DNA of 64,000 nucleotides, taken from assembly GCA_950295325.1 (NCBI GenBank), contig OX485804.1:27592001-27656000 (forward strand), given 5' to 3'. The first letter of the stretch is position 1; each line of letters begins with the position of its first letter. Below the pieces are notes generated by a model. It made no database searches. It saw only the letters and a list, made by a program, of their open reading frames with translations, and was not told the DNA's origin. The DNA comes from Polytrichum commune. Taxonomy: Eukaryota; Streptophyta; Polytrichopsida; Polytrichales; Polytrichaceae. Positions 58,857 through 64,000 of the stretch are shown piece after piece. Made by a program: the position numbers and the translations under genes.

Positions 58857-59910
58857 TACCTTGCATTTGGTTGCATCTTATGCTTTCCATTCTCTTCCCA
58901 CATGTTTTGATTGTTATTAGTGGTGGATTGTATGTTCTTTCCTCTATGTTTTTTAACACATGCTTTGATTTTTGCATATGTGTGGGCATGTCGTACTAAC
59001 CAGCTTCCCAAAAATGCATGAATCTTATTCTAGGTTTGTGCATTTTTGGGAGGCTGAATCTCTGGCCCTAATTTGGTAGGGGCAAAGCCAGGTTCAAATC
59101 CTGACAGAGATATGGAACAAAACAATACTTTAGAAGTACAAAAAAATCAAAGAATACATGAAAATAAAAAAACCGGCTATATTTTCTTAGTGTAGGAAAT
59201 TTGCCAATTGAAATTGGCCAATGGAGGCAATGCCACCGGAAGAAATTGAAATTCTAGGAAATTTTCCGACTACTCTTACCACCTCACTGCCACTTCCGGG
59301 CAAATTTTAAAAAAACCGGGATGAATGAAAATTTGCAGGAAATCTACCGGTTGCCTCCCAGAACTTCCCGGACTCTGGTATTGATTGTCTGAAAATTCCA
59401 CAGTATCCATCAGGACATTCGACGCAACTCCACTTTTGCTGCTTAGATTCATAGCATCTTTCACTGTAGTGGGTGTGTTTTTTTCCCGAGATGAGCATCT
59501 TCGCCAAGGGATGTAACCGACATTCCACTAGAAAATGCAGTGCGATGTATAAGAGGGTTTTGTTTTGGTTTTCAATCTCAGAGGTGTAAAAGAGTTGTAA
59601 TATCAGTGTGATAGTATACTAAGTATGTTTCAATAACATTCATCAAATAAGTGCAATAGAATGATAATGATATCCTTACATATGCGCATTTCTTCATAGC
59701 CCCCCCCCCCCCAACCCCATGTGCATGCATCTTAGAGAGTATATACATTTGATGGCTTTTTCTTTTCTTGACAAGGACATTAGGTTGAATCTTGGTGGGT
59801 ATGAAAATTCTTTGTAAAGGATAAAGATAGCAATTATGTGTTGACTATTGAGAGCATGTCACTTGACTGTGCTTGGCATTCAATGTGTATGTCACCAGGG
59901 CCGAGGATTA
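58857..59910. other. Anonymous DNA with a C tract
   Basis: No gene was recognised. A C tract lies at 59701-59712. AACCGG-type patches at about 59170-59350 faintly recall the hAT MITE family. Confidence 0.4.
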
Positions 59911-60363
59911 GGGCTACTTCACACACGAGCCAAGAGCTTTGGCCACGAAATTGTGAGAGCCCGAAAGAAAGTGTCCAACGGCCGTCCCAAGACACCTCCA
60001 AAATCATGCAGTGTGGTCATGGGCCCTAAGTGTAGTGTGAGGTCATATGTGACCAGGTTCTCAACCAAATGCTATTTCAATTAATTTTTATTCATGCATG
60101 GTCCTTATACATGATAAAATATAATAAATCAACAGTTCTAAGATTTCCGGGTGCCATGTTGTCCTGGTTTTGTGTTAGGCCTGCCTCCAAGAGGTGGTTT
60201 ATGAAAATCCATGTAGACTTCACATCCATCTTGCATTCATTTGCTATGTTGGTCCCTCAAAGTGGTGTGTGAAGTGAATTTAGACCGGCTCTGCCTTTTC
60301 CACCAATGAGAGTGCTTGAAGTGCAATGGTCACGGGCCCTCAGTCTCGTGTGTGAAGTGGCCC
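59911..60363. mobile_element. PIF/Harbinger-like MITE B, second copy
   Basis: It starts GGGCTACTTCACACACGAGC and ends GTGTGAAGTGGCCC. TTA flanks both sides (59908-59910 and 60364-60366), a perfect 3-bp duplication. It is inverted relative to 55995-56496 and shares most of its interior. Confidence 0.88.
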
Positions 60364-60366
60364 TTA

Positions 60367-61212
60367 GTATCAAACACATATATGTGCTCACCAATCCTTC
60401 CCCTCACATTGCCTTGGATGCAAACTTCAACAAAAGTTAAATGAAATTACATTTTGATTGAAAACAAAGGGCAAACAACAACGCAGTTATAAAGTAATTA
60501 ATTAAGAAAATGAAGACACACCCGATTGGAGGGAAGGCGGAGTCCCTTAAGCATGCCGCACCGCCACATAAAAGAAAAGGACAGGAAGCCAAGGAGATCC
60601 AACATTACTACAAAACATGGTTTTAAAAAACACTTCCCCATCTAACACGGACAATTATTAGGATATGACTTCACTAACAAGAATTGAATGTTACAATCTA
60701 TGACTAGTGTAGATCAAACTCAACACGTGTAAGTGGGATTAGGTTCAAACGACAACCCCTGTTAAATGAGAAGTGTGTTCTAAGACCACATTTTCTAAGC
60801 AGTGCAACTCATGTGAACAATTCCTAAACCACCAAGTTCATGCGTCGTCAAGTTCATGCATCGTTCCTAAAAGCCAACATAGATGAGATCTATATTTTTT
60901 TGAAGTTTATGTGGAGTCCGCTTGTAATTGATTAAACCCACAAGAGTTATGACAATTGTCGTAGCCAAGGAGTAGCAATAAGATGAGCAGTCATGGGTTA
61001 ACCTATAGATTGACTATATTTAACCCTAAAATTTACACCTCAACATTTCTAGCAACTTCCATATTCATAATTTTTCTAAAAATAATTGCACCCTCCTTAG
61101 AATATGTTTCTCTTTGCGAGAAAAACATTTTCTCACTATTATTCCTCCTAAATAGATTCAAACTCTTATTTTTTGAGTTATAGATGCCTCAACCATAATA
61201 AAAAAGAAGAAG
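60367..61212. other. Anonymous intergenic DNA
   Basis: Only small frames without motifs; no structured repeat seen. Confidence 0.5.
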
Positions 61213-62024
61213 CAATTGACCAGGGTTTCACTTCTGAAGGGAAACTATCGATAAAGCATGTGATTAACTTGGAAGTTATGAATGTTAAAAAAATCCTCAT
61301 TAGCATTAAGGTTGTAATTTTTTAAATTTAGCCTTTTTCATTTTAAAAATGAACTTAAACAAAATGTGCTGATTTTAGCTAATTCATTTTATGATATTTT
61401 AAATAATATCTTCTCCTTTCAGAAGTATTCATACACATTCAAAATAATTAAGCCCAAATAGAAGTGATTAAGTGTAAATGAGCGTAATCAATGCAAGGTC
61501 TAGATTTCCACAAGAATTCATACTCATTCAAACTAATTAAGCCTAGTTAAGTGCAAGTAAGTAATTAAACCTGACCAAGCATGATGAAACCTAAATAAGT
61601 GTAATTAAGTGCATCAATTCAAGTTTCTCAATTACATCATAATTAATTTAAGCAAGCAAAACTAATTAGATTTGATTAGACTGAATTAGTTTGATATAAT
61701 TCTCAGACTTGCCACATTCATCTAGACAACATAGCAGGCACCAGATTAGGCTTGATTTTGCTTAATTACTTCTAAATGTGATTAGTTAGTTTGAATGTGT
61801 ACGAATACTTGTGAAAGCAGAAGACGTTTATATAATATAGTATAAAATGATTAGCTAAATACAGCACATTATTTTAAGTTTAATAATAAAATAAAAGGGT
61901 TAAATCACATCACAAAAATTATAACCTCAATGCTAGTAATGAGGGTATTTTTAATGTTCTTAGCTTCCAAGTTAATTATGCTTTACTATAGGCTTTCCCT
62001 TGGAAATGAAATCCTAGCCAATTG
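61213..62024. repeat. 812-bp foldback element with long inverted arms
   Basis: The segment opens and closes with CAATTG. About 280-400 bases of each side are imperfect reverse complements: left GATTAACTTGGAAGTTATGA pairs with right TAGCTTCCAAGTTAATTATG, and TTCATACACATTCAAA with TTTGAATGTGTACGAA. The centre is AATTAAG-rich. No coding frame is present. Confidence 0.82.
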
Positions 62025-62092
62025 TTTATTTACTTAGTGGAAGTGAACATATGTATTAAATTTGGACCTTGAAGGTGAGGTGTACATAGTAC

Positions 62093-62951
62093 AGTCCTAC
62101 CTCTTTAATACGACACTTGATAATACAACAACCTCGATATTATGACACAAATTTCGTAAACCAAACTTCCTAGTTCAAATCTACCTCTATACTACGACTA
62201 TGACAATGTTAATACGACACTCCTAGACCCCCCAAATGTCATATTATAGAGGTAATAAATGCATTTATATGGTGGGTCCCACACACTTATATATACAGAA
62301 ATACATAATTTATGTTAAATTCATAAATCTTATACATATGAAGTTTGGATTAAGGAAGTTTAAATGTAAAATGATGAGAACCATGAGAAAATAAACATGA
62401 GAACCATGGGAACTAGGTTCTCTTTCTAAAACCCTACTGACACTCGCAACACTCATCAGTTGGTGTCTTTTTCGCAACAGCTCTTACCCTAAACTCTAAA
62501 CTAACATCCACAAATCTGGATTCGAGGTTTTTAGATCAATTTTTATCTGATTGATGTGTTTTTCATATTTTTGGAAAGCTATTGAAATTTCGCTTCTTTT
62601 GGTGGTAGTCTTGCTTGATTCCGAGTTGTATAGACAAAGTTATGAGCATATGAAGGTCGCCTAGTTCTAGAAATTGATCGATTTGGTTTTGCAATTTGTG
62701 AGGTCAGTTCTTATCCGATTACACCCTTCTTCAAGTCCACATAGGTTTAGTGAGGAGAATTTGCATATTTGTAATACATTTGAAAGAATACTCATTTTTA
62801 TATATGGCAAAATATCTCAAGTGTGTTTTTATGAAGTACCTCGTTATTGTGACAACCAAGTCCAATTTGTCATATTATTGAATATGTGACACCTCGATAA
62901 TACGACCTTTTTCTCGTTTCCCAAACGTGTCATATTAAAGAGGTAGGACTG
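62093..62951. mobile_element. Non-autonomous pogo/Tigger-like element
   Basis: The ends CAGTCCTACCTCTTTAATAC and (reverse complement) CAGTCCTACCTCTTTAATAT form a ~25-bp inverted repeat with one mismatch. TA flanks both sides (62091-62092 and 62952-62953). No transposase remains. The CAGTC start is shared with the element at 163-1493, but the families differ. Confidence 0.85.
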
Positions 62952-62953
62952 TA

Positions 62954-64000
62954 TGGTCTTGTGGACAACCAATCTTCAAGAATGCAAGGGCAAAATTTTC
63001 TTTAAGTCGGGTAGGGCGGGCAACATTTTTTTGGTCAAGTTTTGTCAAGGGCTGCCTGAGAGGTTGCAACTTGTGGGTCATGAGCCCCAACCCTTATTCC
63101 GGCCTAGATGCCTCACCCAAAAATTTCATAAGGGGAGGTTTACCATGTGCCGTGGGCAAGTGCTCCGGGTATGTAATTTTAGTTCCAAAAGACTTCACAT
63201 CTTGACAGGTCACTATGAAATTGATGCACAAGGAGGTCACCTTCTATGCAAGAGCTTGACATTCTACATATGACAATTGGAGAGCACTTCATGAGCTTCC
63301 TTGTGCTTTCTTGTTCAAGCAAAGAACATTTTATCCACAACCTCCAATTCTTATTCATAAGCAAACATATATTGCCCCATACACGGCTTTAGTAGGGGAT
63401 GTTTGAGTCCTTGTGTTTGCATAGAACTTGTCATATACTCTCCTCTCCAACTAGCTCACAATTGATCATTCATCCAATTAAAGAGCAATTTCAGTTTCGT
63501 CTCGTAAACAATTCAAGTAAGTGGATATGTTGATGCTACTGCATGTAGCTTGTCATCCAATCTCTCCCCTCGCAAACTTTGTATTTCTCCATAATTATTG
63601 GTCGTAGGCACTCAACATTTCATCCACAACCTTTGGCTTATGTGCCTGAGTAGACAAGTTATTTTTTGTCCCATAAATAATCTGAGTAGGTGGATGCCTC
63701 GCTACCACCAAATGCAACTCGACATCCACTCTCCTCTCGTCAATTATGTAGTTCATAATTGGTCGCTCATCCAAGTGGTAAGCACTTGTATCATCAACTC
63801 CTTGCAATTTTCTATCCTCCAAATGACAAACATAATCTCATCCGTGACAACCTCTAATACAACTCCCTTTTGTTTTCCTATCCAAGAGAGAACATGTCAT
63901 CCACATTATTACCTCCAATTTCCATCCAAGAGCACATAGATAACCCATAATCGGTGCTCATCCAATTGGAGGGCACTTTCAACAACTTTAAAGATTATGT
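62954..64000. other. Anonymous DNA with weak ~180-bp periodicity
   Basis: A 106-codon open stretch at 62953-63273 lacks an ATG start and known motifs. From about 63420 onward, phrases such as GTGGATRYSTYGMTRCTACY, CTCTCCTCTCG and AATTGGTCGCTCATCCAA recur about every 170-200 bases, suggesting an old tandem repeat that runs off the window. Confidence 0.4.

Noticed and set aside
62953-63273. A 106-codon protein
   Set aside because: It opens at the edge of a pogo-like element, starts with a non-ATG codon and has no recognised domain.

Overview
This window is nuclear DNA of a land plant. It has three spliced protein genes whose best matches are plant families, GT-AG introns of a few hundred bases, telo-box (AAACCCTA) motifs upstream of two of the genes, and a eukaryotic tRNA-Lys. 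The rest is transposon-rich: pogo/Tigger, hAT, PIF/Harbinger and MULE DNA transposons, a LINE family and LTR remnants. Intact-ended pogo/Tigger elements beside these LINEs would fit a bryophyte or another early-diverging lineage, but that placement is a weak inference.

Layout. 0-4.7 kb: a deleted Tigger element, two LINE 3' ends with clear target duplications, a hAT MITE and a foldback repeat. 4.77-11.14 kb (+): an eight-exon gene for a 716-aa TPR (kinesin-light-chain-like) protein with an organelle-type N-terminus. 11.8-12.5 kb: a triple MITE array. 13.3-15.4 kb (-): a decayed LINE around a tRNA-Lys(CTT). 16-23 kb: repeats, one LTR with a possible primer-binding site, and anonymous DNA. 23.53-26.44 kb (+): a two-exon gene for a single-RRM protein whose intron is largely a dimeric tandem repeat. 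26.4-30.8 kb: no gene seen. 30.8-41.1 kb: a MULE transposase pseudogene split by a solo LTR, a 4.4-kb very AT-rich block with ~188-bp tandem repeats, and a second solo LTR. 42.9-44.1 kb: GC-rich inverted repeats around a tandem array. 44.38-48.52 kb (+): a nine-exon gene for a DUF1749/UPF0613 alpha/beta-hydrolase. 49.1-54.14 kb (+): a LINE with ORF1, endonuclease and RT remnants. 54.16-57.30 kb: a nest in which one hAT MITE contains another MITE and a chain of three Harbinger-like MITEs, the last of which holds a second hAT MITE. 57.9-64 kb: an LRR-receptor fragment, a hAT transposase fragment, another Harbinger MITE, an 812-bp foldback element and a second Tigger-like element.

The three genes have unrelated functions and do not form a cluster; all lie on the + strand and are separated by 12-18 kb of repeats. 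The exon models come from reading frame, splice motifs and family similarity. All three add up to uninterrupted frames (716, 575 and 392 aa), which is the main support for them.
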